NCBI RefSeq assembly: GCF_030864355.1
Contig: NC_083393.1
Location: 3,472,001-3,536,000, forward strand
Origin: Cutaneotrichosporon cavernicola
Lineage: Eukaryota; Basidiomycota; Tremellomycetes; Trichosporonales; Trichosporonaceae
Direction: 5' to 3'
Length of the DNA: 64,000 nt
The translations under genes and the position numbers were made by a program. The notes under the pieces were generated by a model, which worked only from the letters and a program-made list of their open reading frames with translations, was not told the origin of the DNA and did no database searches. Below are positions 42,421-52,868 of this stretch, one piece after another (positions within the stretch are counted from its first letter, which is position 1; each line of letters starts with the position of its first letter).

Positions 42421-43407
42421 ATGTCTCACCGCATCTTCGGGACACACCCAGCTCTCAAGCGCGAGTCGGTGCGAATCGACTGGCTCGCCTTCCCGCACAT
42501 TTTCGAGGCCATCCTCACGTATGCCGACGACGCTTCGCTAGGGGTCCTGCGCCAGACTTGCCGAACCGTGCGACAGAAAGCCTACGCGCGGCTGCTCGAG
42601 CACGTCGCGCTCGTCCCACGCACTCTGTCCAAGGACGTCCGTGGCGCGGCGCTTATCTCTGCCGGGGGTGTACCGCTCTTCCGCGACTGTGAAGCGGTGT
42701 GGAGATGCGAGTGTGATTCGGCCGCCCTCCAGTCCGGGGCACATGGGCGGGGCACTGCGGCCGCCGCTGCCGCATGGAGTACGCCAACGACGCGTGTTGA
42801 GGTGATTGGCAGCGTGTCCGCGAACTATGTTGCCGCGCTCGTACGCACCATGACCACAGCACCGGAATGGACGCTCAGCCTACGCACTGGGCCGCTCGAC
42901 GTACATTTCGTCATACCGGGCATACACATCCCGAATCTCGAGGTGCACCTCGACCTCCTCGACGCCTGCACACCAGGTTACGCACCGATGATCTCTTCGG
43001 ATCATACTGTCGTCCACCTGTACTTCTGTCCCAACGATGTTGCGGTCGACGGCAAGCGCCGCTGTAAGGGCCAGGTGGCTTACCTCGCCGAATGCACGGG
43101 CGAGATCACAGTCGTTTTCCATCCGGAAACGAGTGAGGGGAAGCAGAGTAAAGGATGCCTGGCATGGCTGTGGAGCGACCTCCTCGTGTCTTCCAGGTAC
43201 CCACAATACACTATTGTCAATGCCGAGAGCTTACCTGCCGAATGGATGGAAGGGCGACCGAGCATTGATTCCCGCGGGCGGGCGAGGCGGTCCATTGCCA
43301 GCCACGCGCCGTTTTGGTGGGACGAGGGTATATTTAACGACAAGTTCCAGTTCCTCTCGATGGAGGAATACGAGGTTGAGATCGCGGGGAAACCGGGCTC
43401 GAGTTAA
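42421..43407 (+). CDS. F-box-like family protein 2
   Basis: Single exon, 328 aa. The ATG at 42421 lies in a strong CCACC context. F-box-like region: AFPHIFEAILTYADDASLGV then LRQTCRTVRQKAYARLLEHV. The mid-protein strand block is present but weaker (VVHLYFCPND...GEITVVFHPE), then YTIVNAESLPAEWMEG and the C-terminal motif FQFLSMEEYEVEIAG. There are no repeats for substrate binding. Plausible SCF adaptor; not shown. Head-to-head distance to the formamidase end is about 180 bases. Tail-to-tail with copy 3. Confidence 0.75.
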   Translation: MSHRIFGTHPALKRESVRIDWLAFPHIFEAILTYADDASLGVLRQTCRTVRQKAYARLLEHVALVPRTLSKDVRGAALISAGGVPLFRDCEAVWRCECDSAALQSGAHGRGTAAAAAAWSTPTTRVEVIGSVSANYVAALVRTMTTAPEWTLSLRTGPLDVHFVIPGIHIPNLEVHLDLLDACTPGYAPMISSDHTVVHLYFCPNDVAVDGKRRCKGQVAYLAECTGEITVVFHPETSEGKQSKGCLAWLWSDLLVSSRYPQYTIVNAESLPAEWMEGRPSIDSRGRARRSIASHAPFWWDEGIFNDKFQFLSMEEYEVEIAGKPGSS

Positions 43408-43544
43408 GGTGGGGATAGCAGGTTAGGTTGTATCAGGCCAGCTGTAAGCGTGTTGTACAGGTAAGCGAAGGTCAGTTGATGAAACTGTATAACATACGTG
43501 TGGCAGGACTCACATTCTGATCTACTACCTCTCTCCAGCTACCC

Positions 43545-44675
43545 CTAACTTGTGTACAGCTCAAACATCTCCTCACCGACCATCGTGTGATATTCGCCCA
43601 TCGAAACCACCCTGAAATTGTCGAGCAACGCGTCGACGTCGAGTGCAGGGTGGGGATCGACACTTTGGCGCTCAAGCAGGGCGGCGTGTAGGGTCTCGCG
43701 GGCCCCATTATCATCCCAAGGCCTGCTCTGGGCCCACCACGAAGCGGGGATAGCGGAAAGGTTGACAAGCGTATGCGGTACCCGACAGCTGTAGTACAGC
43801 GCAGTCACGAGCTGGCCGAGCGTTCTCCGTGGTGGTGGTCTCGGCAGGTCTCCGAAGTACGGGTGAGACGGCAGGCTTCTCACATCTCCGCTCGACCCGT
43901 GAAAGACTACAGTCACGTCCTCGACAGTGTCGGCGTACATGACGTCGATGAAGCAGGAGTTGCGGGTTGTGTGTGGGTCGAAGGTCAGGTTGAGCACGAG
44001 ATGGCGGGCACTGAGGCGTGGGATGTAACCGCCGTGATAGTCGTGTGCTCCGCCATGACCCCAGTCCCAGAGATGCGTCCACACTACCGCTTGAGGGGCG
44101 GTAAAAGTCCCGTTCCACCTGCTGCCCGTCATAAGTGTGCTGTGTCTGAACTGCTCCCGACCGATGCGGACGAGAGGTGAACAGTGAGCGAGCACCTTGG
44201 GAAGGTGGGTATCCCGAGCGCCCGCGAGATCTAGGACGCGCGTGCCCCGCAAGCAGGCAGGGTGTGGGCTATGACGGAGGGATGAGGTCATCTCATGACG
44301 GTCTGCGTCTGTGAGGTAGTCGTCCCCGTGAAGGGGGCTGATCTCCACCATGCCTGGTATGTATTGGGGTTCCGCTACCGTCCGTAGCGCCCTCTCTTCG
44401 TTAAGGCGTTGGTGGTTCCACTCCAGAAGCGCGGGTACGCGCCCCTGTGGAGAGGACAGGTAAGCTGGGATGAACCACCTTGGGTGGAATGACATTAGGG
44501 GATAGTAGCGGAGCACGAGATGCTGGGCGAGTAGCTCATCGCATTTCTCCCGGAGGGCGCGGTCGGCACCGCGGAGAGCGATGAGCGAGCCGCGTGAAGC
44601 GAGGTTGACAACGGCGTCCAGGATGTGGGGATAGCAAGTGCTGTCGAGGGAGGCGGTTGATTCTGGCTTGTCCAT
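43545..44675 (-). CDS. F-box-like family protein 3
   Basis: Single exon, 376 aa. F-box-like region at residues 14-56: CYPHILDAVVNLASRGSLIA, then LRGADRALREK and LLAQHLVLR. The shared second block TRVLDLAGA begins near residue 142. The strand block reads ARHLVLNLTFDPH with DVTVVFHGSS, then HTLVNLSAIPASWW, and the end FRVVSMGEYHTMVGEE is the family C-terminal motif. This copy lacks the central Cys of L-R-x-x-C-R (LRGADRALR). Possible ubiquitin-ligase adaptor by analogy only. Confidence 0.75.
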   Translation of the reverse strand: MDKPESTASLDSTCYPHILDAVVNLASRGSLIALRGADRALREKCDELLAQHLVLRYYPLMSFHPRWFIPAYLSSPQGRVPALLEWNHQRLNEERALRTVAEPQYIPGMVEISPLHGDDYLTDADRHEMTSSLRHSPHPACLRGTRVLDLAGARDTHLPKVLAHCSPLVRIGREQFRHSTLMTGSRWNGTFTAPQAVVWTHLWDWGHGGAHDYHGGYIPRLSARHLVLNLTFDPHTTRNSCFIDVMYADTVEDVTVVFHGSSGDVRSLPSHPYFGDLPRPPPRRTLGQLVTALYYSCRVPHTLVNLSAIPASWWAQSRPWDDNGARETLHAALLERQSVDPHPALDVDALLDNFRVVSMGEYHTMVGEEMFELYTS

Positions 44676-44933
44676 CCTTCCCTCAGGTCATCTCTCAACT
44701 CAAGGTACTCACCTGGCCGAGGTAGAGACGCCGCTAGAACTGGATGGGGATGACTTTGCTTGGCTGCAGCGATGGTCGGGTTGAAGAGAATAAGACGTTG
44801 GTGAGTTGAGAGTCAGTAGTAGAATAAGGAGGCGCCTTTGTCCAGACGTGATCAGCAATGGGCAAGCCGTGGGGCGCAGAAGGTGGGAGTCATTCACTCC
44901 CAGATGAGCCCAAAACAAAAAAGAACTGTAAGC

Positions 44934-45014
44934 TGGACGGGTTAGGAATCGAACCAAAGACCTTGTCAAGTACCAGGTGCTAATGACACGCTCTACCAAC
45001 TGAGCTACACGCCC
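44934..45014 (-). tRNA. tRNA-Ala (AGC), intron-containing
   Basis: D-arm GCTCAGTTGGTAGAGC, anticodon stem TGTCA/TGACA, loop TT-AGC-A with an 8-nt intron. The acceptor stem has the G3-U70 pair that defines tRNA-Ala, and A73. There are single mismatches in acceptor (6-67) and T-stem, both shared with the tRNA-Ala(CGC) gene at 54793. Confidence 0.85.
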
Positions 45015-45704
45015 CGATGCTTACGTAAGTTGTGATTTCAATTGCACTTTTGTTTGAATCTGTTGTTGACATACCCGAAAACTGAGCAAGTGTGTGTGGC
45101 CTCAGAGCTCCAGTATGAGTTGTATGCATGCGTTAGCACAAGAACCGACGTGTATGCTGACGCCGTGCCCTTCGGCCCTTCCCTCCATGTATGCGGGAGA
45201 CGGCGTCCACAGTGGAAAGTCCGTGTTTGCAAGAACAATGGCTATTGCTGTTCGCGGGTTCTGAGCCACGGAGATGTGAGCGTCATTGTGGCAGGGCCAA
45301 GCCTCTATTGTAATGATACTAGGCCTCAGTACACCCCGGGTCGCGTGACGCGTCAACAGCCGGGCTACCGCTCTGGCCATGGCCGCGTCTACTACCGCAA
45401 AGCCGCTAGAGTTACTGTACTGTAGCCCGAAAGGAGGGCAGGTCCGCAGGGTCGTAGTGCCAGCCTTCCTACTATTGGAATTGCGGTTCGGCCCAGAGGC
45501 CCCAGCGGAATGACACTCCCGCCTTAGGGATGCGGGCCAAGTGTCCATGCGGCCATGCTAATCTATGAACCAGTGTCTATGGAGTGTCCGTGTAGTGTCT
45601 GTGTAGTGTCCGTGTAGTGTCCGTGTAGTGTCAAGTGTCCTAGTATCCTGTCCTCCTCTAGTCTCCATGTTGTCCTGTCCGTGTGCGGTATCAGCTACCT
45701 GCGG
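45015..45704. other. Intergenic, mostly featureless
   Basis: About 690 bases. ORFs on both strands (45042-45425, 45102-45548) show no motif. An 11-bp tandem repeat is listed separately. Confidence 0.45.
45584..45632. repeat. 11-bp tandem repeat GTGTCCGTGTA, four copies
   Basis: Four contiguous copies, the second with one C-to-T change, plus a partial fifth. About 70 bases past the stop of F-box-like copy 4. Confidence 0.9.
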
Positions 45705-47049
45705 CTACCCGCCAAGCTCTTCGACTGTCTCGATGCGGAACTGCTCTTCGCCGATCTCGTTCCGGAGCTCATCAAGAGTCAGGAAGCGCAGTTGCCGGTC
45801 GAGGATGCATTCTGGATCCTCGCCGCCGTCAGGAGTGCGAAGCCTGAGATCTCGGCGGATCTTCTCGCGGATGTGAGTGGGCCAGTCGTCATCTCCCCAG
45901 GCCATGTTCAGGTCCTGGACATTGACGATCGTGTGCGCCATGTCGGCAAGGTAGAAACCTATCGTCTCAAACAGGAGGTCCAAGTAGCGCTCGATGTCCT
46001 CTGATTCCGCAGGTACCGCACCTCGCGAACGGTGGCCAGGTTTGGCGCGGAAGACGAGTACGACTTCCCGCATGCTCAGAGGATACTCAGCATCGTTGAG
46101 GTCGGGGGGGATGTGGAACGCCTCTGGATCAAAGCGGAGGTTGAGCACGATGCGGCGGAAAGGTTGCTTGCCCTTCAATAATGACGGATGCGAAATGTCG
46201 GGATGTTGCAGCTCAGGATGCAATGTGTCAAATAAGTCGCAGAACATGACGACCGTGTGAACGTTCGCGAGAACGAGAGAGTAGAGCTTGTAAACGTCAA
46301 AGTCGGAAGGTAGGGCTGCACCAATCGCCATCTGAGGCGCAATGCCGGTCTCGTCCCCTCGTAAGCGGAGAGTAATTGGGTGTCCTATTAGCTGTAAGAT
46401 GAGAGCTGGACGGGGGTCTATGATCGCGCCGACGACATCGATGACATGCGTGCCCCGGAGACATAGCCCCGCACGCAGCTTCGATCTGGTGTCAGCGCGG
46501 CAGCGGCAGTGCTCACTCCATGTCGAGTGGCTGGTCGTCGACCTCGGCGCCATTGTCACTCCAGATCGCCTGCTGCCACGCCCGGAAGAGAGGAATACGC
46601 CCAAACGGGGACGTAATCGATACCTTGAACTTGAGCTTCTGTTCATACGAGACAGATTCCGGCGATGGCAGCAGAGCGTCAGGCGGATCGTCCCACTCTT
46701 CCCACTCCGGTTGGGCCCAACATGGAGCTGAAAGCGCAAGAGGCAACTCGACTTCAACTGGCGAGGCAGCCGGCAAGAGATGTCGCGGGGCCATGACGAG
46801 GTGCCGGGCGAGGCGGGCATCGCAGCGGTCGCGGAGGGATGTTGAGACGGCCCGCAGTGCGATAAGCAATTCATGCCCTGCGTAGTCAAGTACCATGTCG
46901 ATGAGGTGGGGATACATGGCCGCGTCTATAGTGACCGGGGGTCCAAGCGGCGGCGTGGCGCGAAAGCAAGGCCGTGCTGGTGGATACCGGGCCATCCTCA
47001 CCTCGAGTGTTGGCAGGGACATGGTGGCGGGCATGGTGGGGTTGACCAT
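45705..47049 (-). CDS. F-box-like family protein 4
   Basis: Minus-strand exons 47049-46517 and 46485-45705 (437 aa). The F-box-like region, about residues 44-85, reads MYPHLIDMVLDYAGHELLIA, then LRAVSTSLRDRCDARLARHL. The intron (46486-46516) falls just before LCLRGTHVIDVVGA. The strand block is strong: FRRIVLNLRFDPEAFHIPPD and YPLSMREVVLVFRAKPGH. HTIVNVQDLNMAWGDDDW and DRQLRFLTLDELRNEIGEEQ follow, ending ETVEELGG. Close paralogue of copy 5. The N-terminal 40 residues before MYPHL are poorly conserved, so the start may instead be a downstream ATG. Confidence 0.75.
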
Positions 47050-47792
47050 CAAGCCCACCGCTGTACAAGCAGCTCGTGATGGGGGTTAGGGGGTTAGGGG
47101 GTGGTGTGGATATGCGATAACGAGCGGGCCGAGTTGGCTGGCATGACATTGCAGCGTCCTTTAGGGACTTGTGGGGATTGACGCAGAAAGTCGAGTGCAG
47201 GCTCCCAGTTCAGGCTCGTTGACGAGGGCTTCCCGCATGTCGCGTCAACAATGTCCACTGGTGTTGTGGTTGGACACTTGGCGCGATCTCCCGTCAGCTG
47301 CCGGCATGCGCATAAACGGATCCGAGAAATGATGGCAGGCGAGGCACGACCCGCTCCCGCACCTCGTCCCTCCCTCACAACCTTGCTTCTCGGCTACACG
47401 CACTAGTACCTTGGGCCTGGCAACGTGGCTGTCTTTAGAGACGTTCCCGAACGGAACTCGTCTTGTCAAGGTATCTAGTTGTTGGGGCTGTGCTGTTGAT
47501 GGAGGTGGTCAAGCTTGAAGGCGTGACGCGAAACATGGAGCGAAACGCCAAACAAGGACCAAACGCTAGGGGAAGAAAGGGGCGGAGCAGTGTCTCAGCC
47601 TCCGCAAACAAGACTGAGCGATTGATAAGGCAATCTCGCGACCCATCCTCACTTGAAGAAATCGCAGGCTGGTGATGACGGAATAAGGGAGAGGTGGGAG
47701 GGAGGTGGCGACGGAGGTGGCGACGGAGGTGGCGACGGAGGTGGCGACAGGTATGAGGCGAGGAGGGGATGGGATGAAACACCCGACGACAT
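47050..47792. other. Intergenic between F-box-like copies 4 and 5
   Basis: About 740 bases on tandem minus-strand genes: promoter of copy 4 and 3' flank of copy 5. Contains the 12-bp repeat below. Confidence 0.5.
47701..47748. repeat. 12-bp tandem repeat GGAGGTGGCGAC, four exact copies
   Basis: Forty-eight bases of perfect repeats, 45 bases beyond the stop codon of F-box-like copy 5. Intergenic. Confidence 0.95.
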
Positions 47793-49542
47793 TTAGACGT
47801 GCTCAACCGTCTCGATGCGGAACTCGCGTGTTCCAATCTCGCGTTCGTACTCCTCTAGTGTCCTGAAACGGAGGTTACGGTCTAGGAGTGCTTCGAGCTC
47901 GGAAAGCGGGAGGTCTGGGCGGCGCGCCCGGACGTCGGCCCGAATCTTGTGGCGAATGACGTCCTCGCAGGTATGCTGCGGAGCTGCGGGGTTTGCCCCG
48001 ATCCACTCTGGGTTCAGGTCGCCAATGTTGACGAGGGTGTGCGGGATGTCATCGAGATAGAACCCGAAGCCCTCGAGGACAGCGTCTATGTTGGCACGGA
48101 GATCCTCAAGCGTGACTACCGACTCATCGCTCATCGGACTGGGCGCCATGACTGACGATCCACTTGCCATGGCCAAACTCGCATTCAAGGTATCCCGTGG
48201 AGGCGTAGGCAGGGCGCGGAAGATGACCACGAGCGCTTGTGTCCCCGTTGGGTATTCGGTATCGACGATATCGGGTGGACCACAGAGCGAGTTGGGGTCA
48301 AATGTGATGTTGATCACACACTTGTCGAGGATGAGTTTGTCGAGCATTGGGTGTCCGAAGTCGGGGTAGCGTCGCTGAGGAGCAAGCAAGTCCCACAATG
48401 GTGTGAACATGACATGGCGTGCGGTGCGGCGCATAACTTGAAAGTAAGCAAAGAGTGCCTCGTCGGCACTGAGATGTTGTCCAGGCGTGAGCATACGCTG
48501 TCCCGCCGGGTTTGCCCGCAAACGAACAGTCACGCGTTGCTCCAGGAGTGCGAAGATGAGAGCCGCCGGCTTGTCTGTGATGGGGCCAACAAAGTCGAGG
48601 ACGCGTGTCGAGTTCAGGGACCGAGAAATGTCTTCCAATGATCTGTTGTCAGTGTGCATAGATGCCGAGGACGCACTCGGGGGACGGAGGTCCATGAAGC
48701 CGAAGGTGCATGCCTTCCAGCGACCAAAGAGATGGCACCCGCCCTTCTGGAGCTCGGATCGTCGCAGGCTGGTTGTCTTGCTCAGTGATGATCAAGTACT
48801 CGGCAAGGCGGGCGTCGACATTGTCACGAATAGACCTCGAGAGGGAACGGAGAGCAAGAAGGACGTCATGAGAGGCATGACGAACGAGTAGGCCGACCAC
48901 AAAAGATGCTGGTCCTCCATCTCTTGCCTCGTGACCAGTTGGATCATGGTCGACGTGCATATCGGACGATGTGTTCGTTGGCGATGCGCGACTTAGTGTC
49001 TCCTCGCCTATCGCTTCTGACATCGGCTCGGACATGGTCTTTTCGAACGACCGGCGCACGCGCCGTGCGAGTGCCCAGAACGAAGACTCAAGAATTAGTG
49101 ACGGGGAGGGGGTGAAATCCGATGTCCAAGCGGCCGAGGGTAATGTGCGACACCAACTGTTGTTGCTGATTTCGCGTTCTTCCTCCTCGGTCCGACTTTC
49201 CATGAATGCGTGGCCTGAGGAACCAGGGTGGAGAACATCGCTGGGCAGGTACTGCAATGCATTGTGCGCTTCACCTACCATATTGTGGGGCTGGAAAACG
49301 CTCGAGGATGTTTCCGCCGTGCCTGGTCCCGAGTAACCGTAAGTGGGGTATGCGGTGAGGCCCTGCTTAATCGCTTCCACTTCCGCAGTGCATAGAGAGA
49401 GTTCCAGTTCAAACCTGCCATCTTGCATATGGGCAGCTGGCGTCTCCATGTTCGGGTCGACTGGGTCACGAGCTGCAGTTGTACGATTGAAAAGGAACAT
49501 AGTTCTCGGGACCACTTGGACCCTGTTTACGCGTTTAGCCAT
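47793..49542 (-). CDS. F-box-like family protein 5, long N-terminal extension
   Basis: Minus-strand exons 49542-48677 and 48643-1 position, that is 48642-47793 (571 aa). The intron 48643-48676 sits at the same place as in copy 4, before STRVLDFVGP. The F-box-like region is late (about residues 212-250) and degenerate at its start: FVVGLLVRHASHDVLLALR, SLSRSIRDNVDARLAEYLI, with no YPH. The remaining blocks are standard: KCVINITFDPNSLCGPPDI and YPTGTQALVVIFRALP, HTLVNIGDLNPEWIG, DRNLRFRTLEEYEREIGTRE and ETVEHV. The first 190 residues are unlike any paralogue (acidic and Ser-rich), so either a real extension or a mis-chosen start. Confidence 0.65.
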
Positions 49543-49823
49543 CTTCGTCTTAGGCTAGTTTTGGGCGGCATGGTGGGGCCAGCTTCAGCCGTGGCTCGAG
49601 GGGGGGTGGAACGTGACTTAAGGGAGTGTCAGTGTGAGGCCCGGCTGTTCGCCCTGGTCAGGTACAGTAGATGAAGTATTAATACGAGATAACCCCAGAT
49701 GCAGACCATGCGTTGCATACGCATTTGGTTTTGATACTGCTGCCAACCCGAGAATGGATGACGGCTGCGCGAGTTAGCTTACCTGAGGACAGGGGAAGCT
49801 CACCGGCCACTTTGTGCCTCAGA

Positions 49824-51047
49824 TCACGCAATGGGATCGCCAACCTCGTCGTCACGAACAGTAGCCACCTCGTCCTCGGCTTGGTTCAGATGGGTGGTAG
49901 ACTCCGGACCATCCGTTTCCTCCTCGTCGAAATCATCGGAATCGGAATCAGGGTGATCAAAGTACCACTCGACCTTCCGCCGTTCCCGCTCGGTCCCTGG
50001 TTTGGATTTCCAGAGGCACCACGCTCCCTCCTGCGTCTCGAGCTCGAAGTCGAAGCCAGTTTCCTCCTCGTACTCCTCGAGGGAGAGAAAGCGTATGTCA
50101 GACGCTGAGCCCACCTTGTCGCGGATTGCAGTCTCCTCACTCAGGCCCCATGCCTTGTCAAGAGCGGCTAGGTTGACAAACGTGGTTCTCAAGCCAGTTG
50201 CAAGGATACAGTCCCAAAAGTCGGTCAGGCGGCCATCCCGCTCACCAAGTTCGATGCGCGTCTTCCAGTTTAGGTGGCCCGCACGATCCAAGGCGCTGAA
50301 CGGACCGGGGTTGACGGAGGAGTGGAAGATCATGACCACCTCGGATGTGTGCGAGGAGATGGTGGGCTCTTTGCTGCCCGCTTCAAAGAAAGGGACCGGG
50401 TGTGTGCCGGGCTCAACAAACAGGTTCAAAACGATTTTGCGGGCGCCCACGGCCAGGAGTTCGTACTCGGGCATATTGATGAGTTGCCAGATGTTAGTGA
50501 AGGCGATGAACTTGGAGAACGGCCGGTTGAGTGCGGACCTGAGGTCGTGGTCAAATTCTGAAAATGGATCCAGAATCGTGAGGCCGTTCTGTCCCCGAAT
50601 TGATCGCAGAATGGCATTCTCTCCGATGGCCGAGACGAGCTCTGCGATACGGCTGGGTGGGGCTTCACCCTCGACGTCTAGCACGCGGGTGTGCTTCAAG
50701 CATTTCCGAGCCCCTCTAGCGCGCTGGGAAAGGGCAATGTCTGGGTCGCTGGATGCCTCCCACCACTCAAAGTCGTTCGAGTCGGGCCAGTCTGTGAGGT
50801 TTGTGTCCTCAGCTTCGTCCCAACGAGAAAAGAGCGGTACCCGGCCATCGAGGTTATTGACAGTGACTGGGTCGATATAGAGCCTCGAGGGATCTTCGCG
50901 GAGACGCAGGACGAGGTGGCGCGCCAGGAGCCCGTCAGCCTTCTCCCGCGTGCGACGGGAGGCCGCGCGGAGAGCGATGAGCGATGAGCGCGAGGCGTGT
51001 TCCAGGACGAGGTCGAGGAGATGGGGGTACATGATCGAATCGAGCAT
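49824..51047 (-). CDS. F-box-like family protein 6, acidic tail
   Basis: Single exon, 407 aa, starting MLDSIMYPHLLDLVLEHAS, with LIALRAASRRTREKADGLLA then RHLVLRL. The second block is TRVLDVEGE. The strand block reads ARKIVLNLFVEPGTHPVPFF with SEVVMIFHSSV, then TTFVNLAALDKAWGLSEETA and IRFLSLEEYEEETGFDFELE. After the common end it continues about 65 residues with a charged tail rich in Asp/Glu (DSDSDDFDEEETDG), absent from other copies. The upstream readthrough to 51212 is rejected because the paralogues start at MLDS or equivalents. Confidence 0.78.
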   Translation of the reverse strand: MLDSIMYPHLLDLVLEHASRSSLIALRAASRRTREKADGLLARHLVLRLREDPSRLYIDPVTVNNLDGRVPLFSRWDEAEDTNLTDWPDSNDFEWWEASSDPDIALSQRARGARKCLKHTRVLDVEGEAPPSRIAELVSAIGENAILRSIRGQNGLTILDPFSEFDHDLRSALNRPFSKFIAFTNIWQLINMPEYELLAVGARKIVLNLFVEPGTHPVPFFEAGSKEPTISSHTSEVVMIFHSSVNPGPFSALDRAGHLNWKTRIELGERDGRLTDFWDCILATGLRTTFVNLAALDKAWGLSEETAIRDKVGSASDIRFLSLEEYEEETGFDFELETQEGAWCLWKSKPGTERERRKVEWYFDHPDSDSDDFDEEETDGPESTTHLNQAEDEVATVRDDEVGDPIA

Positions 51048-51618
51048 GGTCAGAGGTTGGTTTACCACCTTTAAGTCTGTGGGCCGTCTCAGAGGTTGAG
51101 GGATGAAGAGGGGGGACAAAGAGGCGGCTTTGTTGGTTGTTGGTTCTTGGGCACCGCCTGCGCCACCTCCACCGTCGCTTGGTGCATGCAGCCCTCGGTT
51201 CGCATTCCGCACTCACCATTACCATCACGTGATCTACACGTGTCCACCAGACGCTGCTGGATCATGTGACATTGGGACTACACATTCCTCTTGTATCATG
51301 ATATTTGCCTCCGCGACTCATTTGTATTTCAAGCGGCCACCCTTGTACTTTGCATACCACATAAGGTTGGAAGCTTGGAAGACTCAACGGCGTACCGTGC
51401 TATCCTTTAACTATCTAAAAGTTAGCTGCGTGTTGCCTGCTGCTTCATAGATTGAATAAAAAAGCGAGGAGGAGGGGATGGAGAGTCAGACTGCCTTCAG
51501 TTTGGATGGAGTACTGTAAACGAAACAAGACCTCGGCTGTCGGTACGGTCGGCCCGGTCTTAACCCGAGTCAACCAGCTCTCGCTTCGTTTCCCTTCTTT
51601 CTCTCCACAACATCTACA
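51048..51618. other. Divergent promoter region, F-box-like 6 / phosphatase
   Basis: About 570 bases, no gene seen. A pyrimidine-rich leader precedes the phosphatase ATG. Confidence 0.5.
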
Positions 51619-52505
51619 ATGGCCACATCAGAAACCATTCTGCTTACACGAGCACAGATCGAAGCACTCACAGACACCAATATCCATGATACGATTCCTT
51701 CGGCCGAACTCGCTGCCGCCCTAGCTTCCACCCCGTTCATCCAGGCGGGCCTCTTGAACCTGCGTGATCTCGGCCAGGTCCCCAGCAGTGCAATCCGGCC
51801 CGGACTCATTTACCGCTCAGGCAAGCTTCAGGATGATGCGCCGACACATACATGGATCTCGGAGCACGTGAAGAGCGTGTTCGACCTGCGGGGCGAGGCG
51901 GAGGTGCGACACTCACCCGATCCCGTGGTGGACGGCGTGGCCAACGTCTGGTTTCCGCCCGAGCGAAAGCCGGACCGGCTTGACCCCACGCGCTTCATCG
52001 AGGGCGACGGGAGCAAGGAGTGGGCGCGGCAATACCTCGCCGTCCTGGAACTGTACCGTCCAGGTATCCGTGCCGTGCTTGAGCATGTACGCGACAAGCC
52101 CGGACAACCTCTCCTCTTCCATTGCACGGGTACGTTGGATAGGAGGTTGAGCTGACCGTAGCTGGACGCGACCGCACGGGTGTCGTCGCGGGTATCCTCC
52201 ACTCCCTGGCGGGTACTCCGGAAGAGAATATTGTATATGATTACATGCTCACGCGTGTCGGGTTGGAACCAGGAAGGGCAGAGCTCGAAGCCCAACTCCT
52301 CGCCCATTCGAAGACTGAGGATGTTCGGAACGAGCCCGGATGGCACAATTTGGCGTCACTCCGCCCGACGTCCTGGCACGCGTTCGCCGAGCGTGTGCAG
52401 GAGGCGTATGGCGGGTTTGAGGGGTACGTCACACGTTATCTCGGCTTCTCGCAGGATGATGTCGAGACGATCAAGCGCAACTTGCGCCGGAAGGCGTCTG
52501 CTTGA
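51619..52505 (+). CDS. Tyrosine/dual-specificity-type protein phosphatase (Y_phosphatase3 family)
   Basis: Exons 51619-52129 and 52162-52505 (284 aa). NLRDLGQVPSSAIRPGLIYR at the start, then SVFDLRGEAEV, and the P-loop HCTAGRDRTG-V (H-C-x-A-G-x-D-R-T-G), which carries the catalytic Cys and Arg. The P-loop is re-created by removal of a 32-nt intron inside it. The C-terminal helical part ends FEGYVTRYLGFSQDDVETIK. Family members dephosphorylate phosphotyrosine or phosphoinositides. The substrate is unknown. No signal peptide, so cytosolic. Confidence 0.88.
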
Positions 52506-52868
52506 AGCATTGGTGAATGGGTATGTAGGTAATCCACTGCTTGAGCGGATTGGTCTGCTCTGCCAACAGGTATCTCGGGTGTCGCCAAAGCGTGTCACTC
52601 AGAGTGTCCGGCCACAGTTTCACTCGGAGCTGACACGTACTGTCCTGAGGATCACACTTTGCGTTCATCCAATCCTCATGGACGCCAACCTTTATGCATG
52701 ACCTTGGTTGAGGGTTTGATGCCGTCGGTGGCGCCGGCAAATTACAAGACTGAGCATGCTCCCTTCACCGCCTCCGCCTCTGCACAAGCCACCACCAACC
52801 CTCCTTCCTCTTTCATCTTTCCTCTTTCCATTCTCTCTCTGTCTCTCTCCTCTCATCAACACATCGCA
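52506..52868. other. Intergenic, promoter of F-box-like 7
   Basis: Pyrimidine-rich leader (CTCTCTGTCTCTCTCC) directly before the ATG. No gene seen. Confidence 0.5.

Noticed and set aside
44200..45700. CRISPR or phage-type features searched for across the window
   Set aside because: The window is eukaryotic; the short tandem arrays have no spacers and are simple slippage repeats.
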